Shown here one piece after another: positions 22,507 through 32,650 of a stretch of DNA of 64,000 nt (positions are counted from its first letter, which is position 1; every line of letters begins with the position of its first letter). Under the pieces are notes generated by a model, which was not told where the DNA came from, did not search any database, and was given only the letters and a program-made list of their open reading frames with translations. Both the position numbers and the translations under genes were made by a program. Source of the stretch: Furcasterigmium furcatum (lineage: Eukaryota > Ascomycota > Sordariomycetes > Glomerellales > Plectosphaerellaceae); assembly GCA_001599815.1 (NCBI GenBank), contig BCIA01000005.1, forward strand, positions 5,340,472-5,404,471, in the 5' to 3' direction.

Positions 22507-24945
22507 ATGTTCGTCACGGACTTCCGCGCACGGCGCAAGAGCACCGGCCGCCCAGACGGCTCCCCGTCCGCAACGGCCCCACCCCCGCACGACGAGATCC
22601 TCTTCCCCAAGCTGTTCGAGGACGCATGGGGCTCGTCCGGCGGCACCCATCTCGCCGGCGACAATCGCAACTGCTTGGAGCGGGCGCGCGTCTTCCTCCT
22701 GCGGTTCGGCAACATGAACCCCGACCTCGGGGTCCGGGAGGAGCTCAAGGCCGTCGCCGTCAACCCCGAACACCCCACGGTGGCCGCCCTCGCCGATGCC
22801 ATCATGTCGCGCATCTTTGGCGGCCGCCATGCCAGCTTCGCTGCCACCCCCCTGCTCCAGTGCGTCCGCTTCATGCTCATAAAGACTCACGCTGCCGGCG
22901 AGATGGCCGGCGACGATCTGACGCGCAGCGTCATGGACTTCTTCTGCGACCCCACCCTCGAGCGCAACCTCACCCCCCCGCCGACGGACCCCGTCGTGTA
23001 TGGCTACCCCTCCGGCCGACTCAAGGTCGCCATCGTCGGAGGCGGCCCCACGGCGCTGGCTTCCGCCATCTCGCTCGCCGAGAAGGGCCGTGGCAAGGTC
23101 GAAGTCCACATGTACGAGCGCCGGTGGGTGTGGACGCAGGACAAGCGCGGCCGACTGCATGTCGACTATCCGCCCACCGCACGACGACGGGACCAGGTCG
23201 TCACTCTCCAGGAATCGGTCACGACGCTGCTGAGCGACGGGTCCCGGGAGGCGCTGTTCCAGGGCCGCCCCGAGAAGGTGTGGCCCGGGTCGGCCAATAT
23301 CCAGATCCGCAAGGTCGAAGACCGGTTCCTGAAGCGCTGTCAACACCCCAAGTTTCATGGGCTCATCCACTTGCACCCCGAGGCCATGACGAGGGACGAG
23401 CTGGCCAGGGCCGGCGACTTCCACGTCCTCCTCGGCGCCGACGGCGCAGCGTCGTGGGTCAGGAAGAACTACTTCCACGGCTACGAGAACGAGCGGGGCC
23501 GCAGCTACGCCCTCGGGCTAGCCTTCAACCGCCCGGCAGGCCTGCCGTGGTCGCAGCCCCTGAACGTGTTCCTGACGCTCGGCCAGACGCGATACCTCCT
23601 CAACGCCAGCGATTTCGACGGCAGGGGCTACCTCAACATGCAGCTGACGGAGGACGAGTGGCACAAGATGACGGATATCGAGGGGAACCCCGTCACGTTC
23701 GGCAACCCCGGCTGCCTGCGGCGGGCCGACGGCTCCGTCCCCGACGGGTTCGAGGAGAGGCAGGTCTTCGCGCCGTCGGAGGACAGGGGCAGCCCGCTGT
23801 GGCGGTCCATCTCGGACGGCCTGAAGCTCTTCGGCTTCAAGGAGGACGAGGTCATCAACGTCGTGCGGATCCCCATCGTCGTGCAGGCCGTCCGGGAGGG
23901 CGTGCAGTACCTGCCCCTCGAGGACTCCCGGGGCGTCAGGCGGCCGCACGCGCTCGTGGCGGTGGCGGGGGACGCGGCCATGACGGTGCACTTCTGGCCG
24001 GGCCGCGGGCTCAACAGCGGCATCAAGTCGGGCATCGCGCTGGGCGACGAGATCGTGCACGCGCTCAACACGGGGCGGTTCGTGGGGCTGCGGCTCGACG
24101 CCATGAAGGAGTACAACGACTTCCTCATGAAGCTGCAGAACCGCGAGCACGACAAGCGGAGCATCCCGATCCTGAACCAGTCCGGCACGCCCGAGATGCT
24201 GGGGTGGCTCCTGAGCAAGGCCGACACGGTCCCGGACCAGGTGGCCGTCCAGTGGCTGGTGGGCGCGATGGCGCAGATCGCGGAGCGGCTGGAGCAGAGG
24301 GCGGACTGGGCGTTCCCGCCGGTGGCCAACGTCGAGCCCCAGCTGCGCATCGTCCTGCGGCAGATGGACGCGGTGACGCTGCGCGAGATGGCCGTCAGCT
24401 TCCCGTGGCCGACGAGGGAGATGGGCGGCGCGGAGGTGCTGCCGATCCGGGCGATGAAGCCGGAGGAGAAGCAGACGTGGATGCTGGGGCTGTGGAACCT
24501 GGTCAGGGACGAGATCAAGGAGACGACGACCAAGGCGAGCAGGGCGAGGGGCCGGTCGCGGTCGCCCTCGGCGTCGGGGGCGGCATCGGGGCCCCCATCG
24601 GCATCGCGCTTCGAGGCGCCCCGGGGATTCACGCCTTCGCGCATGGAGTCGACGCTGCGCCGGAGCAATGCCGCGAGAGTGCCGTCTCCATCCCCCTCGA
24701 CCGAGCAGACGCTGATGGTTCCAGGGGCCGAGATAGACCTGGTGAGCCGGCCACGACGGCGGTCCATGGGCGGGAGCCTGACTGTGCCCGGGGAGGAGGC
24801 GGCGGAGGTGTCGCCAATGTCGTCGAGAGAGCCCTCGCCGGTGAGGGGGGATGTCGGGCTGGTGCGGCTGATGAGCGTGAAGAGGCCCAACCAAGCGGTG
24901 CTTTCGGACGCGATACAGCTGGCGCTATTCCGGGTAGACGAGTGA
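22507..24945 (+). CDS. FAD-dependent oxidoreductase / monooxygenase-like protein
   Basis: Single-exon gene of 812 residues. A Rossmann FAD-binding motif (LKVAIVGGGPTALASAISL) lies unusually far in, at about residue 175, after an N-terminal region of unknown fold. At about 486 is the second flavin-contact motif of the PHBH fold (AGDAAMTVHFWPGRGLNSG). Together they indicate a flavin oxidoreductase that contacts FAD like aromatic hydroxylases, but the substrate is unknown. The last about 130 residues are disordered and rich in Ser, Pro and Arg (SRARGRSRSPSASG), perhaps for regulation or localisation. Third-position GC is very high, so long shadow open frames exist in other frames and on the other strand. 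The start at 22507 is the first ATG of the frame. Confidence 0.78.
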   Translation: MFVTDFRARRKSTGRPDGSPSATAPPPHDEILFPKLFEDAWGSSGGTHLAGDNRNCLERARVFLLRFGNMNPDLGVREELKAVAVNPEHPTVAALADAIMSRIFGGRHASFAATPLLQCVRFMLIKTHAAGEMAGDDLTRSVMDFFCDPTLERNLTPPPTDPVVYGYPSGRLKVAIVGGGPTALASAISLAEKGRGKVEVHMYERRWVWTQDKRGRLHVDYPPTARRRDQVVTLQESVTTLLSDGSREALFQGRPEKVWPGSANIQIRKVEDRFLKRCQHPKFHGLIHLHPEAMTRDELARAGDFHVLLGADGAASWVRKNYFHGYENERGRSYALGLAFNRPAGLPWSQPLNVFLTLGQTRYLLNASDFDGRGYLNMQLTEDEWHKMTDIEGNPVTFGNPGCLRRADGSVPDGFEERQVFAPSEDRGSPLWRSISDGLKLFGFKEDEVINVVRIPIVVQAVREGVQYLPLEDSRGVRRPHALVAVAGDAAMTVHFWPGRGLNSGIKSGIALGDEIVHALNTGRFVGLRLDAMKEYNDFLMKLQNREHDKRSIPILNQSGTPEMLGWLLSKADTVPDQVAVQWLVGAMAQIAERLEQRADWAFPPVANVEPQLRIVLRQMDAVTLREMAVSFPWPTREMGGAEVLPIRAMKPEEKQTWMLGLWNLVRDEIKETTTKASRARGRSRSPSASGAASGPPSASRFEAPRGFTPSRMESTLRRSNAARVPSPSPSTEQTLMVPGAEIDLVSRPRRRSMGGSLTVPGEEAAEVSPMSSREPSPVRGDVGLVRLMSVKRPNQAVLSDAIQLALFRVDE

Positions 24946-25501
24946 TGAGGTTTGAGATAGCACTATATCACTTTTGTGTTTTACTCCCCCGTCGGTCACC
25001 CTGCCGCGCCGCTTTACACCCGTGATAGGGTAATAAGCACGATAAATATTAAAGAAGGATTTACAAGGAGAGGCCCGGGCTTAGTTTAAGGAATTAGCCA
25101 GAACCTTTTATTTAGAGGTAATAGGATAGCGGATGAAGGGAAAAGTTAGTTAGAGTAGAGGGTGTATATTAAAGAACCTGAGTTATTAGTTAATATTGGT
25201 CAATACAAGTTCATTACAAGCCTCTTATAAAATTACAAGTAAAGCCAAGCGTCGATCTGAGGGGGGATGTATAGGTATACAGACAATGATGTAGATGGCC
25301 TTGGTGGTTGAGAATTATCGACCGTATGGGGCCGGTTCTCGTGGAGGCAGAAGATGGCTGATTTGAGCTCGCTGCCGTGGAAATAGCAATACATGGGCAT
25401 GACGCCGAGAAAACTCTATATCAGTTAATATAGTTATATCTCCTTTCACCATTGAATAACAATACATTGCAGATGCTTGATTCTCTCGATTCTAGGCGAC
25501 A
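24946..25501. repeat. AT-rich island, possible RIP-mutated repeat
   Basis: From about 25025 to 25250 the sequence turns abruptly AT- and TpA-rich with few CpG, in contrast to its GC-rich neighbours. This is what repeat-induced point mutation leaves in ascomycete transposons, but no element can be named. The rest is 3' flank of the two converging genes. Confidence 0.4.
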
Positions 25502-27235
25502 CTAGCCGACACGGAACCAGACGTCCTCCATCCAGTCGGCATCCGTATAGGGCTTGCTGTCGCCAGGTTCGGGTCGGCAGTGTCGATCCGCGCCACCCCC
25601 CAGAAGAACACGGGATGCCACGGCGGTCTTGGGATACATGTAGCTATCGTCGCCCTTGTCGAGCTTCCGCTCGGCCGGCGACAGCGGCCGCGCCTGCTTG
25701 AGCTGGCGGCATCTGTATAATGCGATCCCCGACGCTTCGTGGATGTGCGCTTCTAGATGCCGCGCCCCGAACGGCAGGCTCGAGGCCTCTCCGGCGTCGA
25801 GGGGCCACCACCACCCGTGGACAATGCGCCGGAGGGCGTCGATGCGCGGCTCCGGCTCTAGGTCGGCAATCTTCTTCATGTCGGGGGCGAGGATACTCCT
25901 GGAAGTCCTGATGTCCAGCCTGAGGAAGCGCAGGTTGGGGCGCTCGGGGGCCGCGAGCGCCCTGGCGGACTCGATGACGTGCCACCAGTCTACCAGGTGG
26001 GATGCGTCCCGGTCGTGGTCTGATAGGGGATGCAACTCGACACTGAGAGACTGCAGCACGCCCCATAACGGCGGCTCGAGTGCCTTGCTCGCGAATTCGT
26101 TTCCTGCGTATCCGGCAAACGCGTACTTATCACCCTTTACCCCGTAGATCGAGGCGCTCACCTGGATGTGGTGGTTGCCGTAGAAGACGCGGCGGGCTTC
26201 GGCAAGGAAGGCCCTGCTGACGAGAAACAGCGGCGTCGGGTGATCCCAGCAGTGGCAGGTCGGCGTGTATCCTGCGATTGTCTGGCAGAACCAGTCCCGG
26301 TTCTCAGTCGGGCGGCCGAAACGGAATTGGCGGCACTTCTCGCCGAAATCGAGCCACCCCTCGAGGTGGTAGCGGTGGCCTACGGACCATACGAGGACCT
26401 CCTGGTTCGCGATGAGGTCGGTGAACTCGAGGACGCGCAGGCGGATGTCCACGGGCAGGTCCATGTAGCGAAAGGGGCGCGACCTGAAGTCCTCCTGGAA
26501 CGTCGCCTTCCGAGCGGCCTCCCGCGACATTTGCCGCAGGGCCTTTATTTTCATGTCGATGCGTTTTGCGGTGCCCAGCTTTATGCGGCAGCTCGCCAGT
26601 GGAGGGAAGCAGGCGAGGCCGGCCAGGATGCGTTCTGCGTTTTCAAGTTCCTCTTGCGTCGGGACAGAGTAGTGGACCAGGTCGCCGCGCAGCGACAAGT
26701 TGAGTCGATGGTCCCGGCTGACGGACCTGCCGAGGAACGGGGCGAGCTTCCCCCAGGCCTCGAGGGCGGAGCGCCCGACTTCGGGCAGCGTGGTCATGAC
26801 GTGGTCGCCCCAGGGGTAAAAGTCCTTGCAGAGGTACTCGGACGCGCATCTCAGCGAGGTCAGGAGGACGTGCAGGTCCGTCAAGCTCGCCAGGGATTGC
26901 GCGCCGAGGTTGAGCAGCGGCTCGGGGTCCTTGGTGATGAAGGTGTTGCCGGCGTAGAACAGGGCGTCGGCCTCGGACGAAATGACCTTGCACGTGAGGA
27001 GGAGGCTGATCGTGAGGTCGAGACCGGGCCTGAGGGTCCTCATCTTCTCCTTTGCCGCGTGGAATGATTTCGTCGTCGTCGGCCCGTAATCTCCCCGCGG
27101 GTGATGGTCGTGCCTCCACGGCGAGTCCATGTAGAAGACCTCATGATGGGGCAGGCCGGCCAGAGCGAGGATGCGGCGGCGGATCGAGGGTGGTATGCGA
27201 AGGAGCGGCGGTTGCGGGGGATGTGATGAGTGCAT
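25502..27235 (-). CDS. Two-domain F-box-like protein
   Basis: Single-exon gene of 577 residues. It has two repeats of the type seen in fungal F-box-like proteins of unknown function: LLRIPPSIRRRILALAGLP near the N terminus and RYMDLPVDIRLRVLEFTDLI near residue 260. Each is followed by a region in which a stored-residue motif recurs (LLLTCKVISSEADALFYAGN and LFLVSRAFLAEARRVFYGN), the typical second half of this family. No transmembrane segment or signal peptide. F-box proteins recruit substrates to SCF ubiquitin ligases; whether this member does so is unknown. The ATG at 27235 is the first in frame. Confidence 0.7.
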   Translation of the reverse strand: MHSSHPPQPPLLRIPPSIRRRILALAGLPHHEVFYMDSPWRHDHHPRGDYGPTTTKSFHAAKEKMRTLRPGLDLTISLLLTCKVISSEADALFYAGNTFITKDPEPLLNLGAQSLASLTDLHVLLTSLRCASEYLCKDFYPWGDHVMTTLPEVGRSALEAWGKLAPFLGRSVSRDHRLNLSLRGDLVHYSVPTQEELENAERILAGLACFPPLASCRIKLGTAKRIDMKIKALRQMSREAARKATFQEDFRSRPFRYMDLPVDIRLRVLEFTDLIANQEVLVWSVGHRYHLEGWLDFGEKCRQFRFGRPTENRDWFCQTIAGYTPTCHCWDHPTPLFLVSRAFLAEARRVFYGNHHIQVSASIYGVKGDKYAFAGYAGNEFASKALEPPLWGVLQSLSVELHPLSDHDRDASHLVDWWHVIESARALAAPERPNLRFLRLDIRTSRSILAPDMKKIADLEPEPRIDALRRIVHGWWWPLDAGEASSLPFGARHLEAHIHEASGIALYRCRQLKQARPLSPAERKLDKGDDSYMYPKTAVASRVLLGGGADRHCRPEPGDSKPYTDADWMEDVWFRVG

Positions 27236-27898
27236 GTCGAGGTGGTTGTGGTTTTTGGGGACTCATCCTCTGTTCAGTGGCCGGTAATGAGTGAGCTTGG
27301 GTGGAGTTCAAGTTGACGCTGGTTGCATGGTGAACCCTGCACACTTGGTAATAGTACATTACCGCCGCTCTAAATATAATCGGTCTGTGCCGTAAACCCC
27401 CAGGTGCTTCCTGCACCCCATCATCACTGTAGCTCCAATGCCGGAATGGGGAGCTCCACAGATACACCACATCTGGGCATGGGCTTTGCGGCACAGCAAC
27501 TCCGGGGAAGCCCAGTCGCAACCGAGATTGTTCCAGGCCCTGAGTGTCTTGAAGTCTGCAGTTCTTTTCAGCTGTGGCGCGAAGGGCCAATGCAATATAG
27601 GCTCTGCATTCCTTTTCCATTTCAGCGTTTGGCTTGCCCACGGAGAGCTGGGGGCGAGCAAGGGTAGCACCTAGACCCTTTGGCCATCGATCACGACTAC
27701 TTCCCATAGAGTTTAAAGGTTGTCAGCTCCGGGACTGAAAAATGCAGGGTATTTTGTGCGTAGTGGCGCTTCTTCCTACTAAGAATCTGTAATTATATCT
27801 AAGACTTCCCCCATCACAGCCGAACCGACCACGTACAGAGCAGAAGCAAGCACTAAGCACTGTCTTATTCCTCTGGTCGGCCCCTTGAATGGCAACTC
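27236..27898. other. Intergenic, no gene recognised
   Basis: Promoter of the F-box-like gene on the left and 3' flank of the small membrane-protein gene on the right. Overlapping open frames around 27400-27670 lack domain character. Confidence 0.45.
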
Positions 27899-28273
27899 TT
27901 AGTATGAGTGAAGGAGCTTCGTCCCCCAGTAAGCAAGGTTGACGGTACCCAGCACGTGCACCCAGACCGAATCAACCTCATCGTAGTGACTCAGAAGCAA
28001 GTATGTGTCAGCCGCACCGGCCAGTACCCAGCAGATCAGGAAGATGCCGAGTGCTTTGCGTTGGCCGGCCAAGGTCAACCACCAGACCGCAAGGCCAGCC
28101 GCAAGGGTACGCCCGCTAGCGGCGGGGTAGAATACGGCTATGTCGCGATTGACGTCGACGACACCGAAGACTTTGGCCATGGCTTCTGGAGACACGAGAC
28201 CATAGACGCCGGAGCCAATGAGGAGAGTGCCAATGACGGCAGTGGCCAGGTCAGAGTAGGGTCGACGAGCCAT
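27899..28273 (-). CDS. Small integral membrane protein, DUF4267-like
   Basis: Single-exon gene of 124 residues with about four hydrophobic helices (LATAVIGTLLIGSGVYGLV, TLAAGLAVWWLTLAG, ALGIFLICWVLAGAADTYLL, WVHVLGTVNLAYWG). Pattern and size match fungal DUF4267 proteins, whose function is unknown. A TTG codon seven codons upstream is not a likely start; ATG 28273 is. The gene is alone, with no operon-like neighbour. Confidence 0.65.
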   Translation of the reverse strand: MARRPYSDLATAVIGTLLIGSGVYGLVSPEAMAKVFGVVDVNRDIAVFYPAASGRTLAAGLAVWWLTLAGQRKALGIFLICWVLAGAADTYLLLSHYDEVDSVWVHVLGTVNLAYWGTKLLHSY

Positions 28274-29262
28274 TGTGTTGATTGAGGCAAACAAACAGGA
28301 TATTCAAGCTGCATCACACGGAAATTAGCGGGTGGTCATAGAGCCCGGAAGCTGAAGATTGCTTGTGTGGATGTGGTAGCTTACCTTGGTTAGCATAAGG
28401 CAAAGAAGGCGGCGATTTAACAAATGCAGGTTGGTAATGCTCTGCTTGTTTACTTCTTAACTCGCTGGAAGTGCCGGCCATGTTTCGGTTTATATAACCA
28501 GCTTTGCTTTCGTGAGTTTATAAGCAAGTGGCTAGACCCATGCATATGGAGCAGCCGAATCTAGTGGAACCGCGTGGTATGGGCAGGGGGTAGTTTACGG
28601 CCGATTCTCGAAATAAACGACACGCCCCCGAAGGTCGTAGTGCTCGGTTCCTGGGGTTTGGAGATCTGCTGGCTATCCCCGGACATATTATTGATGATTG
28701 ATAGCTTCCCCCCACGGAGGAACTGAGATGCAGCTAACATAGTACCCAAGGGTTGGTCACCGACCGGAAGAGTCCTGGCACAGCGCTGTCAGGACGAAGT
28801 TTCCTAAGTAGCCTTTCACACGAGAATCGCGGGTCTTTCAGGACGTATCGCGGATTTCCAGCCTTCCAGTCAAATATAAATCAGTTATTAAAGGGTTGAC
28901 ATATAGACGCGCCCTGTATCATGGATCCAAGTTAACATACCTCCCTACCTAGGTCAAACAGGCCTTTGGTAGGGCAGAAAGGGCCTGCTTCTAGTATACC
29001 TATACGGCCCCTGTAAATTTTCCCGTGCCCCTCGGGACATGATCCCGCGCCCACTGTGGTAATTAAAGAAACTCCACCGCTAACGGCCCGGGGGCCTTGG
29101 CGCCGTTGGCGACTGACCCGCCTCACTGCCAGGGTTTGCGGTCTGACGAACAACCTCACCGCACCACCACGCACGACGTCGCCGTGTGCTGGCATTCGCT
29201 CATTTCGCACGTCACCCACGAACAAATCCCAACTCGTACGCTCCTTACGCAGACATCCAGCC
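28274..29262. other. Divergent intergenic region
   Basis: About 1 kb between two divergently transcribed genes. Slightly AT-rich around 28860-28930. No gene recognised. Confidence 0.5.
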
Positions 29263-30381
29263 ATGAAGGCCTTTCACGCGCTCGCGCTCCTCACCTCGCT
29301 GGTGTCGGGGGCCGTCTTCGTCTCCAACGATTTCGGCATGTCCCAGCGCGAATGGAGCGCCTGGTGCGAGGTGAAGGCCGAGCCGTACAACAACGGGCAG
29401 CCCAACTCGACGGGATCCCTCGTGTTCGACCCGCCATTTGCCGCCTCCAAGGACCTCGCCGCGCACGCAGAGGACCCCTGGCGCCTCACCCTCAGCCTCA
29501 ACGACTTCCGCCCCTACAACCTCGACGACATGCCCAACATGGACTCCCAGCAGCTCAAGCTCTTCCTCACCGTGCCCGAGTCGCACGCCGAGCTTAGGGG
29601 CCTCGAGTTCTGCTACTACACCTTCGAACACGAGCACCCGAACGCCACCTCCACGGGCCGCCAGGGCGAGGAGTCGTGCGAGAAGGACCTCATCCCCCAG
29701 GACTGCCGCGACCTCCTCATGAGCGGCCTGAAGAACGGCAGCTGCGCCCTGCCTAAGGACACGGACAGGGAGATGTACGACAAGTGCGGCTACGTGGGCA
29801 CGAGCTACGCCTACGAGGGTAGGTCTATTCCGCGTCGGCGCCTGGGACGAAGCGTAAGCTGACCCCGTCAAGCCATGGATTTCACGCACAATGCGTGCAC
29901 GGCAAACGACGTGCCGTACATTGATCGGCCAGAGGGCTACCTCACGTCCATCGACACGCCTGACATCATCTTCGGAGACGACCACGAGTCGGCCCGGGAC
30001 TTCACCAACTACGACAAGCGCGTCCGGCAGACCATACCCATCGTCCTGGTCACCTCCTGGCCCGACCCCGCGAACCGCCACAGCGCGCTCGGGAACATGC
30101 AGACCCTGTGCATTGCCGCGAGCAACGTGACAGAGGGAAGCCGGGTGCCGGCCAAGGCTAGTACGGACGACAGCAGCAAGAGTGTGGAGAGTTCAAACCC
30201 CGCGCAGAGCGGCGGGCCCGAGGAAACTGCCACGCGAGAGGGAGCGGCCCTGCAGAGTGGAGGTTCCGACGCGGAGAATAATGACCAGTCGGGCTCAGAT
30301 GACGACTCGGGCGCCGTGGCCTGGGGAGCAAGTGTCGTTCTCGCTAGTGTGGGCGTTCTGATGGCGATGCTGCTCGCATAG
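29263..30381 (+). CDS. Secreted, probably GPI-anchored protein of unknown function
   Basis: Two exons (29263..29818, 29873..30381) around a 54-nt intron give 354 residues. A signal peptide is present (MKAFHALALLTSLVSGAVF), followed by a cysteine-containing ectodomain with N-glycosylation sites (NST, NAT, NGS, NVT). The C terminus has a Ser/Gly/Asp-rich spacer and a hydrophobic tail (AVAWGASVVLASVGVLMAM), the layout of a GPI-anchor signal. It is expected at the cell surface or in the cell wall. No catalytic motif is recognised. Confidence 0.75.
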
Positions 30382-31214
30382 GGGCACACCGGTGACCTAT
30401 AGACTGTACATTTAACCTCTCTCGCGAGAATAGATCACATGCTCTAGGTAGGCCATACTACATACACGCCTAGGGAAATAGCGATAGAACACTCTGGGCG
30501 TCTTGGCCTCGCGGGTGTACACAAGAAACCAGACGCCTCACCCACACCCCCTGCGGCACCCCGTGATATAAGATCCGAAGAGGGATAGGCGAGCCGGAAT
30601 AACCGCGCTGACTAAGACGCTACTAGGGTCAGCCTTGTGACAAGAGGATTTATATCCAATCGTTGTGGTGGACTGCTTCTGGGCTGGTCCTTCGTGTGGA
30701 GCACTACCGCCGTTTCCAGCCGGCACGCACCCCTCAGAAGGTGATTCTGAAGCCATGAAACAGAGAAGAGCTTGGCCCTGGCTCATGCTACCAATCAAAA
30801 AAACCATCACAGTCGCATACTCTGAGTCAACCCGTCGGTGTGTTGAACTAGCTGAGCATAGATCCCGCCACGATGCCGCATCGAACAAAGAACGCCAAGG
30901 TGTCTCTTGGATAGGGATCAGGAACGCGGGGAATTCCCGAATACCATCGTTGGCCAGGCCGCAGAAGTCGGCGAGATGTTTCTCGGCCATCACAAGGGTC
31001 TCCTTGACAAGTCTCCTCGCCCGTCTAGAGACTAGAGGCCCGCATGGCGTATAAAACGGGCCTCATCCTTCACCGACCGCTGCCGAATCGTTTCTCTCCT
31101 CGATCGTAAACGCCAAGATGCCACTCGGGCTCTCCCTTTCTCCAGTCTCGGGTAGATTTTACCATCCCTGCTGCGTCATCTCATAGGTCGGCAACTGACA
31201 CACCCTCATTCTCA
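30382..31214. other. Intergenic, weak open frames only
   Basis: A minus-strand open frame (30538..30993) and an overlapping plus-strand one (30665..31054) are both uncertain. The minus frame starts with a true ATG near 30993 (MMAEKHLADFCGLANDG) but has no recognisable domain, so I do not call it a gene. Confidence 0.4.
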
Positions 31215-31775
31215 ATGTCGCACTCTCCCTCGAACACCACCGTCCCGCCCCCGCAGCAGTCTGCTCCCGGCACTGACGTGCCTGACCAAAGCAAAAAGCC
31301 TCCCAGGTACGCGAAGAATCTCTCATAGCGAAGAACCACGAGTTGATGTCAAAACAAAGTCGACGTAGCCACACTGGCGACCCACAGCCAGCAACGACAG
31401 CGCAGCCCACGGTGGCTGAGTCAAGCAATCTCACTCATCCGAAAGCCCCCGCCCAAGAACAGCTGAAACGTGAGAAGATAGATCATCCGAAGCCGAAGGA
31501 GACTGTGAGTTCTCACAGAGGCAATATTCAGGAGCATGTACAACGCACTCCTGAGACGGAACTGTACATTTCACGATCCAATGTTCCTGAGAGCAGCGCT
31601 CAGGGAGCCAGAAAGCCTGCCAGGATCGGGTACTTGGGTGCTCGGGTTTCCCACTCACAACGACGCCGCCGTGAAAGAGAAGTACCACCCAGGAGCCCTG
31701 AAAGGTCTGTCTCGACCCCGCCTGAGAAGCCGTTGGATCGAGATAGGCGGGGGTCCATTTGATGACGGGAACTGA
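31215..31775 (+). CDS. Small hypothetical protein with a conserved-looking C-terminal half
   Basis: Rebuilt from three exons, 31215..31306, 31360..31469 and 31519..31775, with introns of 53 and 49 nt that keep the reading frame, giving 152 residues. The first about 65 residues are disordered (SNTTVPPPQQSAPGTDV). The C-terminal half is compact and charged (AIFRSMYNALLRRNCTFHDP; GPFDDGN at the end) and looks like a real small domain, but I do not recognise it. The second donor (GTGAGA) was preferred because it joins the frames without a stop; a longer version without the second intron would end in a low-complexity tail. Confidence 0.55.
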
Positions 31776-32086
31776 GCGGGATGTAAGACAATTCGTGGGT
31801 ACAAGGGCTTGCTTTTGAATTTTCGTACGGGATAAACGGAGTGGCTCACGCCAAATATGGAACAGAAGAGATTATGCTTGTATTTATGAGTTTATGATTT
31901 TAGAGAGGCGGTTCAGTTTCAACATTGCATGCATGACCTCGCGAGTCACCCACATGAACTCGCTAGGCAGACATCCCGGGATCTGCATCTCTCAAGTTCT
32001 CCCCGCTCTCCCTTGCTCTTCCACAGCAAATCAGGCCTTCTGTTCATTTCAATACCAACAACTCAGTTGGTTCCACAGCCGCCATC
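31776..32086. other. Intergenic, promoter of the Nudix gene
   Basis: Nothing recognised besides a short leader before the Nudix start. Confidence 0.4.
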
Positions 32087-32650
32087 ATGGCCACTTCGCG
32101 ATTCGAGACCGGGGTGTACCTCGCGGACAGCTTCGTGGAAAGCGCCGGCACCGTTCTATTCCGCCTCTCGACTCGCGAGATCTGCATCCTTCATCTGCAC
32201 CAGCGCGGCGAGTACGTCCTCCCCAAGGGCCGCCTCAACCTGGGTGAGTCCCGCCAGGCCACCGCACTCCGCGAGACCACCGAAGAGACCGGGATTCCCT
32301 GCCGCCTGTTGCCTGTCAACCTGGTCTCTCGCCTCTGCCCCGCCAACGTGACGGGGCATCTGCCGGATGAGCCGCGCCACTTCAAAGGCGTCTGCGAGCC
32401 CATCGCGGTGCAGACGCGGCGCATCGGGGAGGGTGAGATCAAGCTCATATGGTGGTTTGTGGCTGCCGTCAATGAGGACGAGCCGGTGGGCGAGCACGAG
32501 AGGGACTTGTTCGAGGTCGAGTTTCACGGCCACGAGGCGGTGCTGGAGAAGCTGACCTTCGAGGATGATCGCGAGCTGGTCAGGAAGGCAATTGAGCTTG
32601 TTGAATCCTCCGGCGGCAGTCAGTCATCTGCTCTCGGCGTTGAAGGGTAA
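32087..32650 (+). CDS. Nudix hydrolase
   Basis: Single-exon gene of 187 residues. The Nudix box is GRLNLGESRQATAL followed by RETTEETGI, fitting G-x5-E-x7-REUxEExGU with all glutamates and the arginine present (the U before EE is Thr). Nudix enzymes cleave nucleoside diphosphates linked to another moiety, using Mg2+ on the helix formed by this box. The residues before the box (HLHQRGEYVLPKG) and the strand after it (TTEETGIPCRLLPVNLV) match the fold. The substrate (diphosphoinositol, ADP-ribose or nucleotide) cannot be told. No targeting signal. Confidence 0.85.
   Translation: MATSRFETGVYLADSFVESAGTVLFRLSTREICILHLHQRGEYVLPKGRLNLGESRQATALRETTEETGIPCRLLPVNLVSRLCPANVTGHLPDEPRHFKGVCEPIAVQTRRIGEGEIKLIWWFVAAVNEDEPVGEHERDLFEVEFHGHEAVLEKLTFEDDRELVRKAIELVESSGGSQSSALGVEG

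Noticed and set aside
23518..24894. Long antisense open frames opposite the FAD oxidoreductase
   Set aside because: Low-complexity His/Arg/Pro translations without domains; codon-bias shadows.
22359..25025. 888-codon open frame overlapping the FAD oxidoreductase
   Set aside because: Arg/Pro/Gly-rich translation in an alternative frame of a gene with intact FAD motifs.
26168..27067. 299-codon open frame opposite the F-box-like gene
   Set aside because: Antisense shadow, no domain; overlaps a continuous 577-residue frame.
30538..30993. 151-codon minus-strand open frame
   Set aside because: Has an ATG but no recognisable domain or splice partner and overlaps another equally weak frame; left uncalled.
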